Shown here one piece after another: positions 50,816 to 62,055 of a stretch of 64,000 bases of DNA. The notes beneath the pieces are model-generated. The model was not told the origin of the DNA. It ran no database searches and worked only from the letters and a program-made list of their open reading frames with translations. How positions within the stretch are numbered: the first letter of the stretch is position 1; each line of letters begins with the position of its first letter. The stretch is from Lingula anatina. Taxonomy: Eukaryota; Brachiopoda; Lingulata; Lingulida; Lingulidae. A program made the position numbers and the translations under genes. Where the stretch lies: positions 310,001 through 374,000 of the forward strand of contig NW_019775780.1 of the NCBI RefSeq assembly GCF_001039355.2, in the 5' to 3' direction.

Positions 50816-51997
50816 GGTGGATCAGTGACAGTTGGTACCTTAAGTCAACTGATAATGATGGATCCTAATTAGAAGATAAAAAACAAAAGTTAATTTTTCT
50901 TTTCAACCCTGCCCAGTTATATAAGACCTTTTCTGCAAAATTTGCCAGATATTCACATTTGGTTCTTGACAAAAAAAGTAAATGCAAAACCATGTAAAAC
51001 AAAACCATGTGCCCCATTCATTCAGCTCCCCCTCCCCCTGCGATTTCTTGTATGTGTACAGGGTAATTTCTGAAAAGTGGGTTTCATCGTTTGGTAACAA
51101 CAGCGAAGAAAATACCATTGGAGGCAATATTAACGTTTAAATTGAAGAAAAATTTTCTGGAAGAAAAGAGATGCCATATAAATTTGCAAGTATGTAGAAA
51201 CTTTTTTCAAAACAGTCAGCGGGTTACAGTTGAGTTGCCATTTGACAGATCAATCAGATCGATATACTTATCAGCATTCCAACACAGAAGAAGAAGAATT
51301 TAAATTTTTTTATAAAACAATTAACATAAATGACATAGAACTAGCAAAATGCAATTTACCTTTGGTTTGAAAAGAGCTTATACACCAAATTTAAGCTCTT
51401 TTTTCCACCACCACTGCCGAAAGCCCTCCATTCACAAGCACCTTGTTTGTAACCTAACCACCTTCAAGAAGCAGTTTCATACGCCAAGGAACCATAGTCC
51501 CAGCTGTTTGTATATATCCATTATTACTCGAAGTTGGAGATAAATGGAGAGTCCACTCCCATGTTTCATTGGTAAAAGTATGAAAAAAGAGCCACATGCC
51601 ATAAAAGTGCTTTGATATTAGAAAGATAATGTAACAAAATTTGACAATATTGCGGATGAATACATTCTTTTAGCATGCGAAAAATCTAACATCTATGATA
51701 TTCTTTTGAATATAAAGGCTACTTCATTAATAATTGATGACTATAAACCAGTAATTTTTTTTCATTTTGGAGAATGTGCAGTTAATTTGGTTACTTTGGG
51801 TTTTGCTCTAAATTATTGCTCAATATTAACTTAAGTCAGTGCACCTGCGCCACGGTGTTTACGGCTTGCATCTTACTTCTACACCACGTGACAACAATAA
51901 TTTACGTCATTTTCACAACATCAACAAAGTTTACGTGCCACTTTGGATGTACTGCATTTCCAGGCCATAGTTTGCTGCTTTTTAGGAAGCTTTTGAA
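50816..51997. promoter_or_regulatory. Head-to-head intergenic region, likely two promoters
   Basis: This 1.18-kb stretch separates the start codons of the minus-strand JAKMIP/RIM-BP-like gene (50815) and BNIP3 (51998). Close to BNIP3 are CACGTG at 51885-51890, TTTACGTCAT at 51901-51910 (CRE-like) and ACGTG within TTTACGTGCC at 51933-51937. RCGTG is the core of hypoxia response elements, and mammalian BNIP3 is a known HIF-1 target. On the other side, a possible acceptor (CTAATTAG on the minus strand, about 50864-50871) suggests that the 5' UTR of the large gene may begin in a separate exon. Confidence 0.5.
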
Positions 51998-54900
51998 ATG
52001 GCGGCGGTTCCGAAGTCTAGTCAAGAGGAAGCTCTAAATGGTAAACATAAATTTTGCAATATGATGATAAGATCATAAAAAGAGATGGGTAGAAAACAGG
52101 GTGTACCATTTTTGACACTGAGACTGACAGGAGTGAATTGACCTCGTTCATGAACAGACCTGCTGACAGTCATGTCCATATACTACGCCCTGAATAACAG
52201 ACTGGTTTATTACTATGTGTCACGTCTGGAATATTATGTCAGTGTATTTTAGATAGTTAAAATTTTCTACAATCCATTATTTAATGGTACGTGTTTCTTG
52301 TCGTGAACTTCGCCATTCTGTCAATTCTGTTGTTTTTCACTCATATATACAGTGCCGTGTATCTCTACCCGTGCAGGTGGTTACCGCACCTGACCCTCGC
52401 TATCTTGATGAGATGTCATAAGGTCAGGTATAGGTCACACATTTTTGTCTGTGTCCCTGAACTGTCGCATATATTGCGCTGCTGCAGACGGATAAAATTA
52501 CTTTCGTCTGTCATGCTTCACATTCTTCTACTGTACAGTTGATCCAAACATTGAACAAAATCCGAAATCCGTAATGTCTGAAAGGCCTTCTTTTTGGTTA
52601 GAAGAATGTTTTTGGCACAACAACTAGTAGAATCAATATTGAATGAATAGATATATTTTGTCATAGAACAGTGGAGGTCAATCAATTTTGAAGTTGCTTA
52701 TGACTATATTATCAACAAAAGATGGTTATATTTGGCAAAGATGTTGTATGAAGACGTGGTTTTGTGGTCTGCCTAGGACTCCATTTTGTAATATGTTATA
52801 TGGAAGTGAGAAGGATGAAAGCCAACTACCATAGTTAATCCATCATGCCTATCAAACACCACCATAAATGCTGCATGGAAGTAAGTATGCTTAGAAAATG
52901 ATCCTGGAGTTTTGAGTTGGCTGAATGCCAGCTTTAAGCAGACATGTTGAAAACTGAGATCTAATAGTTATTATGCATATCATATTATGCATCTTTAAAA
53001 GTGGTATGCCACCAAAAGGGCTTTTTCTTCCTCAAAAGTGGTATGACACCAGATGGGCTTTTTCTTCCTCAGATGGTCTTTCCATTCTTTGATTTACAGA
53101 AAAGAAAACTAATTTAACATATTTTCTTGTAAATTACTTCTGTTACTTCTTCATATTGAATCAAAATATTTAGTTTCAATATCATAATACAAACTTCTTT
53201 CTTGATTTATATTTCAGACTCATGGGTGGAGCTGCATTTTCAGCAGAATGGAAGTGGCACTGGGTCTGAGACAAACGGTAGGCCCACCTCAGTATATACT
53301 GGGAACATGGAGAAGCTGTTGATTGAGGCACAAAAGGAAGGTTCCAGGGCATCATCTCGAGTGACCAGCTCATCATCTAGCCGGGGAAGGTGAGAAAGTT
53401 ATATTTACTGGTACTGTAGATTTTATTTGCTAGACATACAACAGTATCATGTGAAGGAGACACTAGCCTTATTCTTTTTAAGATCAGTTTGAATATTGTA
53501 AGTTTTAATTATGAAAAATATGGTACTGTGGTGTTGATAGATTTGTCACATAGCATATCATCTAAATCACTCAATACCCAATGCATAAGATGCTGAAATT
53601 ACTTTCTGTAGATCAGCCAGCTTAATTGTAGTATTTTATTGGTTTTTTAACCAGCTGATGTGTCTTCCTTACCAAATTATGTTAAAAGATATGATTTAGC
53701 TGAACATCCTCTATTATTGTTTTGAATATTCAAAATAGTGTCCGGATATTTCTTAATATTTATGAGTATGAGTGAAAAATGTTTGCAGTTTACTATTAAA
53801 AAATTGTCTGTTTATCATTTTAGTCCCAAGGGCCCTCCAAGTCCAAATGAGGTAGGTCTTAAGTGTCTATATTTTGATTTGGATACCAACTTACTACAGT
53901 ATGTTTGTAAAAACAAAGTATCTTGTGTTGTTCAATATCCTTATCTTTTAACTCTAATGACCTGCCACACATGGGTCAAGGTTAGAACTATGTGATATAT
54001 TAATCATAAATAGATTACATTCCTAATTTACACTTGAGTTATCTCAATGATATTTCAACTGGATTTCTCTTCTAAAATACATGGGTGTATTTTTTATACA
54101 TACATTAGAACAATGAAAAAAATATGATTTTTTGACCTGATATATACACCCACAATCCAGATAGTTGTTGATGTACTAAAGAAGGCAGTTATATCTTATC
54201 TCTTATGTTTCAAATTAGGCACCATATGGTGCTGAAATACATCAAGTTGTCTGTAAACATGGTGTTTTTTTTCTCCAGTTATGCACTTTAGTCCATTATT
54301 TTACAACTTATGGCTATTATAAATGTCCATAAAGCTGTGACTGTTATACTGTAAAAAATACATTTGCAGCTGAAATGTAAGCATAATACAGTGTATATAG
54401 ATAAAAGGGGCAGAGAGTATGTTAAGGTCACTCAGATAAGTATCACGATTTTAGGAGAAATCTGCTCAGAGAAAGTGAAATATAGAATATCCAAAGAGAA
54501 TGTTAGATACAATATGTTAAGCTTTTCACATATTCAGTTTCAATCCTCATTTTTCAGAGTCACCAAGAACTACAGAATGCTGACTGGATATGGGACTGGT
54601 CCAGTAGACCTGAAGTGATGCCACCAAGGTAACAGTGAACCTGGCAAATTAATCGTTGACAAGTAAAATTACACATGCATTCCCTTAGATTTGATGCCTA
54701 AAAGTATAACCTTAGACAGGCTTGTGAAATTTAATTTACAGACTTCCCTAATGCTTTTCATAGTCATCCTAACCCACTGGAGAAACCAAGATATTAATAT
54801 AGACATTATAAAGGGGGTAGAAAAAATACCATTATTTTCACTTGGCCCAGTAGGTCTGCACTTGATGGGTACCTCTGCTTTGTTCACATTTGCCAGTAGC

Positions 54901-55647
54901 CACAATAAAAAAGTATCAAAGTCTCTGTGCTGTGCTTATCTTCAACATTGTCTGCATCAGACCTACATTTGCAATGAATTGGTATTGATATTTTGAGCAA
55001 GGATACTAGGTGGTGAAAGTTGTCTCATCTTGTAAATTCCCTGCATATGTTTTATCCACCCCATGTAATGTTTTATCTTTCAAGAGTCTGTTGATGCTGA
55101 TTTAATATATTTCCCTTCTCTGCAGTGACTGGCATATCCGGTTTAAGCACCCAGAGCATAGCAGAAGAGCCACAGTTCACAGCTCAGGACCCAGGAAGGC
55201 TGGCTTGTTTAGCATGGAGAACCTTAGGCTGCTACTCTGCACTCATGCTAGTGTCTTTGTCATGGGAGCAGCAGTAGGAGCAGCTATGGCGTGAGTAGTT
55301 AGGTTATACTTCAGTGTCAGATGTTAATGAATGTTTGAATTGAGTTAGTGCAAAATTTATGGAATATTTACCTTGTTTGATTTTATTAAATGAACAGGCA
55401 TAAGTACCATTCCAGTAAAAAGAAAAGAGATTACATTTCCATTGTTTGTTTATTTAATTAAACATACAATTATCTCTGGTGATGCTTCTGAATTGTATAT
55501 ATGAAAGACACATGCTGTTAACTTATTGAAAAATGCAAGAAGAACTGCCATTCCTAACAAATAACACATTTTAAGAACAGATCTTTACCCTTTTTCAGGA
55601 TTTTATATATCAAAAAGTATGCAAACTTGACAGTGTCCTCAAGCTAA
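51998..55647 (+). CDS. BNIP3: BNIP3-family mitophagy receptor (6 exons)
   Basis: This is an outer-mitochondrial-membrane protein that recruits Atg8/LC3 for mitophagy and can promote cell death. Exons: 51998-52040, 53218-53389, 53824-53851, 54558-54628, 55126-55290, 55599-55647, joining in frame to 175 aa. The LC3-interacting motif SWVELHF places W17 and L20 almost exactly where human BNIP3 has W18 and L21. It is followed by VYTGNMEKLLIEAQKE, a Ser-rich stretch, the family signature DWIWDWSSRPE at 90-100, a FKHPEH block and one C-terminal membrane segment (about 139-164). The membrane segment has T144-H145, then G152 and G156. These fall at His+7 and His+11, matching the GxxxG dimer motif of mammalian BNIP3 after its Ser-His pair. 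A short lumenal/intermembrane tail ends the protein. It is slightly shorter than the ~194-219 aa of the human members. BNIP3 and BNIP3L cannot be told apart here and an invertebrate would be expected to have one. Confidence 0.95.
52041..53217 (+). other. BNIP3 intron 1 with a 37-bp tandem duplication
   Basis: This first intron has no coding content. At 52997-53033 and 53034-53070 it has two adjacent 37-bp units that differ at a few bases (each begins AAAAGTGGTATG and ends CTTTTTCTTCCTC). Confidence 0.8.
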
Positions 55648-58644
55648 TTGGAATAAAAATAATCTTTGGACTGAATTGCTGGACTACAGTATTACCAAGA
55701 AGTGAAGATCTCCCCTTTCGTGAAAAAGAGCAGCATTACAGGACAGTGATGTAGGCTGACAGATTCCTTGCAAATGTTACAAATTTTTTGGCCCGTGGTG
55801 AAGAAATGAGGGGTATCATATCTGCACTTTTTCAGGAATCAGTCGAGATATCATTAACATGTGATGCGAAGCTTTTGAAATGGTCTTGACCAATGTTGAT
55901 GTTTTTTAAACAAATTTTATTTTTAATTTCTCTGCACACTGAGAAAATGATCTTTTCTATAAATTATCTCAACAGGAAAAAAGATGTTTTACATGTGCAC
56001 AATAGCTTTTAGTGGATTTTTTGTTGCTTAGAAGAGAAAATGTTGTTTTTACACTAGCTGGATACCTACACTGTCTTTTGTTTTAAACTGCAATAGAGAC
56101 TAAATACAGGATATGATTGCACAGCATATATTACGTGTTTGAACCAAAACTAATTATTAAAAAAAAGACGCTTTTTATATTTCACATTCAGTTATATTTT
56201 ATGCAGGATCTGACTCAAACATTTTTACTGTTGTTTAAAATATGCCAAAATTTCATGTAAAAAATAAAAATCTAATTTGAAATGAATTGGAAACTGGTAG
56301 GTAGTTGTGTTATATATTTATTATTAACATTTAGATTATTTATTTATGTATGTCATAAGTAATATTGTGGACTACAGATTTTTCAGTGGTATATGAAATG
56401 ACTTGAATAGTCATATTTTGATATATTAACTGGCAATTATTCTTATATCTCTTGTAATCTTATATATTCTATATAATGTATGTCGGTAGGCATAGGTTTG
56501 AGTGTCTGTATTTCAAATAGGTACAGAACCCTTGTCATGTGAAAGCTCAGCTGGGTACTATCTTTAATATTTGATAAGACTGAACTGAATAGTTGAAGCA
56601 TTTATAAGGCAGTGGTTGCCTTTGACATATTAGCTATTACACTTCACCACATAGATAGAACAGTTGCAATGGTATTAGGAATAAGCTTTTATTGCAGGAC
56701 ATTTTACCAGTCCTCTCTGTGCCAAGACCAAGAAACCTTCATTGGCTATCAGTTGTTGTTACAGTGTTGTTTACAAAATTTACAGTTTCGAAGAGATGGT
56801 TTTGCCAACCAGCCCTGTAACAAGGAATATTTACCTTAAGAAGGTGCCTAGAAAAAGGTCCGTGACTGTTTCTGTAGATAGTTTTTGATAATATTCAAGC
56901 ATCCTTGCTAAAACAAACCCTTTCGATTCAGCAATGTATCACACAGCTGTTGGTACTAAGTTTGATGAAGAGGAGTGCAAAAATTATTCAGCTTTCAGAA
57001 GCCCACGTTGTTTGTGCACAGTGAGCTGCTTTGTAGTCAAAAATAAAGATTTCTTCAGGATACACCCATATGTGTTTTCCCTATAAACTGTAATCTTTGC
57101 CCACAGGCTTACGTTTATTTTGATCTGAAAAGGCTCTGCGACTCAAAGGGTGGAATTTTATTTTTTATTTCTTTAAACTGCACTTAACACGTGTTGCAGT
57201 GGCATTTACAGTTAAAGTAAAAATATCCAAATAAAAGACCAAACCTTAAAATTAAAGATGCAAATAATACTAAAAAAATAGACATTCAATATGAAACTTA
57301 AGCTGGAAGCAAAATGCGAATTCCGTCAAAATGCATTGAAATATAAATGTGTTAAGATCTGAAGTATATCGGTAGGAGCTTCAGTAACTCAAAGTTAAGG
57401 CTGCCGATTCCATAAAATCGGGATAAACTGAGAATGCCCTTTATACAGTTATTCCCTTACATAGCATCAGTGAGCGGTAGAACTACTGTTTCTAGTACCA
57501 ACACTGAGATTTCATGAGGCCGGCTTTAACATAATGACTAACATACTGTGGGATTTTAACCCTTATAAACTACCATATTTGAAAAATGATTCTCTGGCGA
57601 GTTGGGAGTCGGTAAAGTTCTTCGAGAACCGGTGTGCTATGAGAACGGAGATAATGTTTATTATTATCATTATTATTATTGCAATCGGGTGAGCTACAGC
57701 GTTTTATAGTGGGGAGCCAAATAATAAACTAAACCGGGAACCACTTGGGCAGGGTACCTTGAGCGTTAAGATGAACAAGACGACTCAACAGACATATTCA
57801 TCAACTTTTCTGACGTCTCAACAGACACATTTTGTCAACGGTTCTCTGTCACAACCACGGGTTATTATGTACATGTACCAAGGGTGTGAAAAAGTGTAAG
57901 GTATATTTTTAGAGATCAACACCTTCTTGGAAACCGTGAGCATCAGTTACGGATGTAATTACCATGTAATAAACCTATGGTTGGACATGAAGGTTAGCTG
58001 AATGGCTATATAATGCCACAGAGAGAACCTGTAGAAAATTGACGTCAAAACGGGGGAGGGGGGGGGGGGGAGAAAGAGAGAGAAGGGGGAGGGACCGGTC
58101 AGTTTTTTAAAGCTTCGTAGTTGAAAACTATGAAATCGTTAAAAAATGAACATTTGTGAAGGACAACTTCTCAAAATTTAAGCGAATTCCAGGAACGTTT
58201 GATCACTCACCATCATTTCTAACGTGTGCATAATTCGTAATCACATACTATATGTAAGCTATAAGAAATATAAGTTGTGAATAAAAGCTACGATTTCATG
58301 TTCAGATAATTTCTTCATTTGTATTCGGCCATACGAAATTCAACGCAAACTTTCACAATAACAAGTTTTACAACTATTACTACTACCGAAGTTAAAATAT
58401 TTTAAACACCGCATAACCAAGTCATATAAATGCTTATCAATCAGAAAGCAAATTAATTTATTGCACTATTAATTGTCATCGAAAAATTTCGATAGGACGA
58501 GATATGGCAAATCGCAGCTGGCGGCCGAAAAGATGTGTTTTACTTTTAAATATTGAATGGGTGGGCTTTGTGGACCAAAAACCAATTGTCTTTCCAACTG
58601 TCTTGTTTATCTTCGTACATAACTAAAGCAAACATCCTCTACTA
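55648..58644. other. BNIP3 3' UTR and convergent intergenic region
   Basis: After the BNIP3 stop, AATAAA hexamers lie at 56263-56268 and 57042-57047, so the BNIP3 3' UTR is probably 0.6 to 1.4 kb. On the opposite strand, TTTATT at 58457-58462 is a candidate poly(A) signal for the receptor gene that ends at 58645. A G/A-rich tract with a long G run lies at 58052-58095. No further gene or bounded repeat was seen. Confidence 0.6.
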
Positions 58645-61600
58645 CTAATCAATAAAGGAACTAATCGGCGAATCTTTGTAAATGAGAGGCGTTCCAATCA
58701 CCAAGAATATGGCGCTACCTTGTAGTATGATGTAATTCCAGAACAGTGCCGAATCGGTGACCTTAGCAGCAAGAATCCACTCAGTCTCGAGCAAATTTGA
58801 TTCATCGTTTGCTGCAACGGTTTCGGTTTCACAGTTTCCTTGGATTTTTCTGCTGCAACCTGGCGAATTTCCACTTTTTGGGACTTCTCTGACGCCATGA
58901 GAAGGAGTGGAGGCTTGACTGTTTACCCGATTTTTGCTCAAGCGTCGTTTCTTCAGGTCACGGCGCACGTGATCAGGGATTCTCATGCACAATATGTATG
59001 CTAAGAAATTGAAAATGAACTGCCGCGCCCATCTTGGTACACGTTGCCCTAGTTGGCTGCGATTCTGAATGTTGATGACAATGATGGAAGATACCAGAGA
59101 AACCTTCGTACAGATTGTTAAGATGCATATGTAGACAACTGGAACAGATAGTGATAGGATTCAAATTACCATTTTTGATGAAACCTTCCACATATGTTTT
59201 TGTAAACATCCAAACGAGATTTAAAAAAAGCTCAATGCCTCTGGAATATTTTTATTCTACAGCTTCCAACACTTCTGATGGTTTCTAACACATAATTTTA
59301 AGCAGATCAACAACCGAGGATACTTACTAATCAAAGGCATGTTTGTAGAGGACACAGGGACATAGTTCGCCACCAATTCTTGAAACACCATAAGGGATAG
59401 CAGCACTGTGAGGCCCACTGACACTCTTTCTCCTCCATCTGGTGGTAACCAGAAGCACATAACGGTACTGGCCGCTATTATCGCCGTTGGTACAATAATG
59501 GTAACAAAATGGTATCCCGCCATCCGTTTCCATCTAAACTTTATGACTGCCTTGCCATCATTAACTATAAACGTCATGTTCATGCCGTCCTTGCTATCAA
59601 AAGCACTGGTATTGGTGTCGGTTTCTTCAAAACCATATATATTCCAAGATGTTTCGCCCATTTCCCACTCAGAACTATTGGCATAATGCGAGTTGTCTAC
59701 CTCTAGGTTCTTTATCTTGACCAGACTGGGTAAGGAGATGCGTGGACGCACGTCAAATTCGCACACCTGGGTGTCCAGCGGATACATAACCACGTTGAAG
59801 ATGCAAGTAGTCGAGAAATGTGTGTGAAGGACATATGATGCCCACCCGTTCTCATGGACGATGACGTGATAGTTGGATAAGGGAAAGTTTATTTTGGCAA
59901 CATCATCTGGGCTGATTAAATCAAAAATTAAAGAAATTAATTTGAAATCAATACACAACTCTTCCAAACAGAAGAAGTCTCTAGTTGGATTGGTTGCCGC
60001 GCTCTTGCTCACACACACACATGTGCACAAACATGCGCCCGCAAAGAGAGACAGAGAAGGGGCGGAAGAGGGAATTAAGAACAGAAGCGTTCAAAAATAC
60101 ATGCAACTAGAAAAGCACTCCGAGAGCGCAGACCTCCGCCAAGGCAGCAAAGTCTCCACCCAATGTCGTTTCATCCCTAAACTTTCATTCTATAATGATT
60201 TAGTTTTTTATTTTTGATTATTGATTGATTATTGATTGATTATTGATCCGGATCACCACCAAAAACTAATCATCTGTTCCTTGGCCCACTTCTGACAATT
60301 CTTGAAAGTTTCATCAAAATCGGTCCATAACTTTTTGAGTTATATTGATGACAGACAGACGGAGAAACAAACAAACAAACAGGGGTAAAAACATAACCTC
60401 CTTGGCGGTGGTAATTAGCAAGTATGTTTTTTTTAATCAAAAATTACCTGCTGGTGAGCATTAATTCTGGAAGCCAGATGCTGGAACCGGAAAATGATGT
60501 GTATTTAATTCCATCGTAGTTTTTGCTATCCCAAGTAAGAAATTCGTCGTACCAATACTAAAATAGAACATAATTGTGTATTGCCGTTTATGGAATTTGA
60601 AATTCAATTTATTATAAAAAAGATGAAAAAGTATGTCGCTATCAAAAGTATTCTTTTTTATGTACTACTAGTAGAAGTATGCACAGTGTAAGTCGCAGTG
60701 AGAGCATTACTTGCCACTCGCCATAAATATTTTAGCCCTTTAAAGCAGAACATCTTAAGTAAAGATCTTACTGGAACTAAGTATTTGTGTCAAATGAATA
60801 CGCCTGAGTTTGGAACAAAAGACGTCAAAGGTTTGACATCAATTATCATTCTTTACATGTTCCCTGATAATCACTGGATATTTTATAATTTTGTCTTTAA
60901 TGGTTCACAAATTATGCTTAAAACCACCCGTGATCCAATCCTGAATAAGAAAATGGTCTTCAAATCATATAATGCTCGATGGAGCCTTGGCGAGAGCGGT
61001 TGTAATCTGCACAGCGGTTTATGTCCTCTTCTAATGGTTTTCTCAGTGACATTTATAACATCACGTAAATATATCGATTTGCACCGATCTTCATTCTTAC
61101 AGTGAATCAATCATTGACGTATACGTTTGATAGAAAAAGTTCATTGTGAAAACCAAATTCCATTCATCTTATATGTTAAAAGCATAAATGAATAGAGACG
61201 TTGAAAAAAAAAAGTTAAATCTTCGTTTATTTATTTATTCATTTATTTATTTATTTATTTATTTATTTCTGTAACAGGGTAAGGATCAAAACTGGTTTCA
61301 AGCATAACTGTAACCAGGTAAAAATCATGAAATTTTGGTGACTTTTTCAAAAACGAGTAATGAAAAAAATCTTATGCAAGATTTTTTTTATATAAACCGT
61401 GTTCCAAAGTTATGTTCTCAGTATCCAATTGTTATCGATATGAGTGAAATACATTTTCTCTTTTCACTTTGATAAAGCCTGCATCACACTTTCACTTTCT
61501 GTTTATGGAAAATATTGAGGTGCTATTCTGTACCGGATTTGCGAGCATTTCTACCTTTTTAAATAATGTATCAATATTAGTGTTATATTAAATTATGTTT

Positions 61601-62055
61601 ATCGACGCCTGCTACTAAATTGTTTGTTTAGTTGGTTTTTTGTTCAACGTTTAATTTTTTTTACGATTGTATTCTCCTCGCAATTGTTGAAAAGATTTAT
61701 TTAGTATTTTTTCCTATAGCCATACAATGTTGAAGAAATAATCAACACGTGACAATGAAACATCCACACTGTAATAACGCTGCGGTGACATCATCTGCGA
61801 GATTGTAGAAAGGCAATTTAATAAAAGTAAGCCTACGTAAGACATGCGATATTGTGCCCATTTCTGTATCAGCAAACACACCTTGTATGTTCTTGATAAA
61901 AAAAAGATATCAGTTTGATCTTTTATGCCGCCCTGTAGGAGGGTGGCTTTGGTTTCAGATACTGCACGATATGAAACCAAACTGACAATATTGATACAAC
62001 ATTAACCTACCACCTCCAGCACCACCGATAGAGTGAGCACCTGCTCTTGCACCTC
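58645..62055 (-). CDS. Nicotinic-receptor-type Cys-loop channel subunit, 5' end missing
   Basis: Exons found: 62011-62055, 60448-60557, 59328-59911, 58645-59138 (minus strand), joining in frame to 410 residues plus stop. The 45-nt exon matches the short conserved exon of nAChR genes and runs into WYDEFLTW, then IWLPELML, and the Cys-loop CIFNVVMYPLDTQVC (C-x13-C). M1 starts near VTIIVPTAII. Next comes FWLPPDGGERVSVGLTVLL (M1-M2 loop and M2, with the Glu expected of cation channels), then M3 (VYICILTICTKVSLVSSIIV), a short cytoplasmic loop of about 95 residues and M4 (FWNYIILQGSAIFLV). Where alpha subunits have a vicinal Cys pair before M1, this protein has none, so it is a non-alpha-type or divergent subunit. 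The signal peptide and first ligand-domain exons were not found to the right; they may lie beyond the window. Ligand is not predictable. Confidence 0.9.
60129..60416. mobile_element. Short element with inverted ends in receptor intron
   Basis: The ends ACCTCCGCCAAGG (about 60132-60144) and CCTTGGCGGTGGT (60399-60411) are inverted copies with one mismatch. Between them are an ATTGATT simple repeat (60215-60247) and a right-hand part containing AAAATCGGTCCATAACTTTT and an (ACAA)n tail. This right-hand part resembles a dispersed repeat that I associate with marine invertebrate genomes (recollection, not searched). It has no coding capacity. Class uncertain, probably a non-autonomous DNA element. 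Confidence 0.65.
61226..61268. repeat. (ATTT)n microsatellite
   Basis: Simple repeat with one CATT interruption in the 1.45-kb intron between the 45-nt exon and the next exon of the receptor gene. That intron is otherwise without recognisable features. Confidence 0.93.

Noticed and set aside
56612-56839. 75-codon frame downstream of BNIP3
   Set aside because: It lies within the probable BNIP3 3' UTR and resembles no known protein.
60698-61105. 135-codon + strand frame in a receptor intron
   Set aside because: Composition is like the surrounding intron and no domain was recognised; length alone is not enough in AT-rich sequence.
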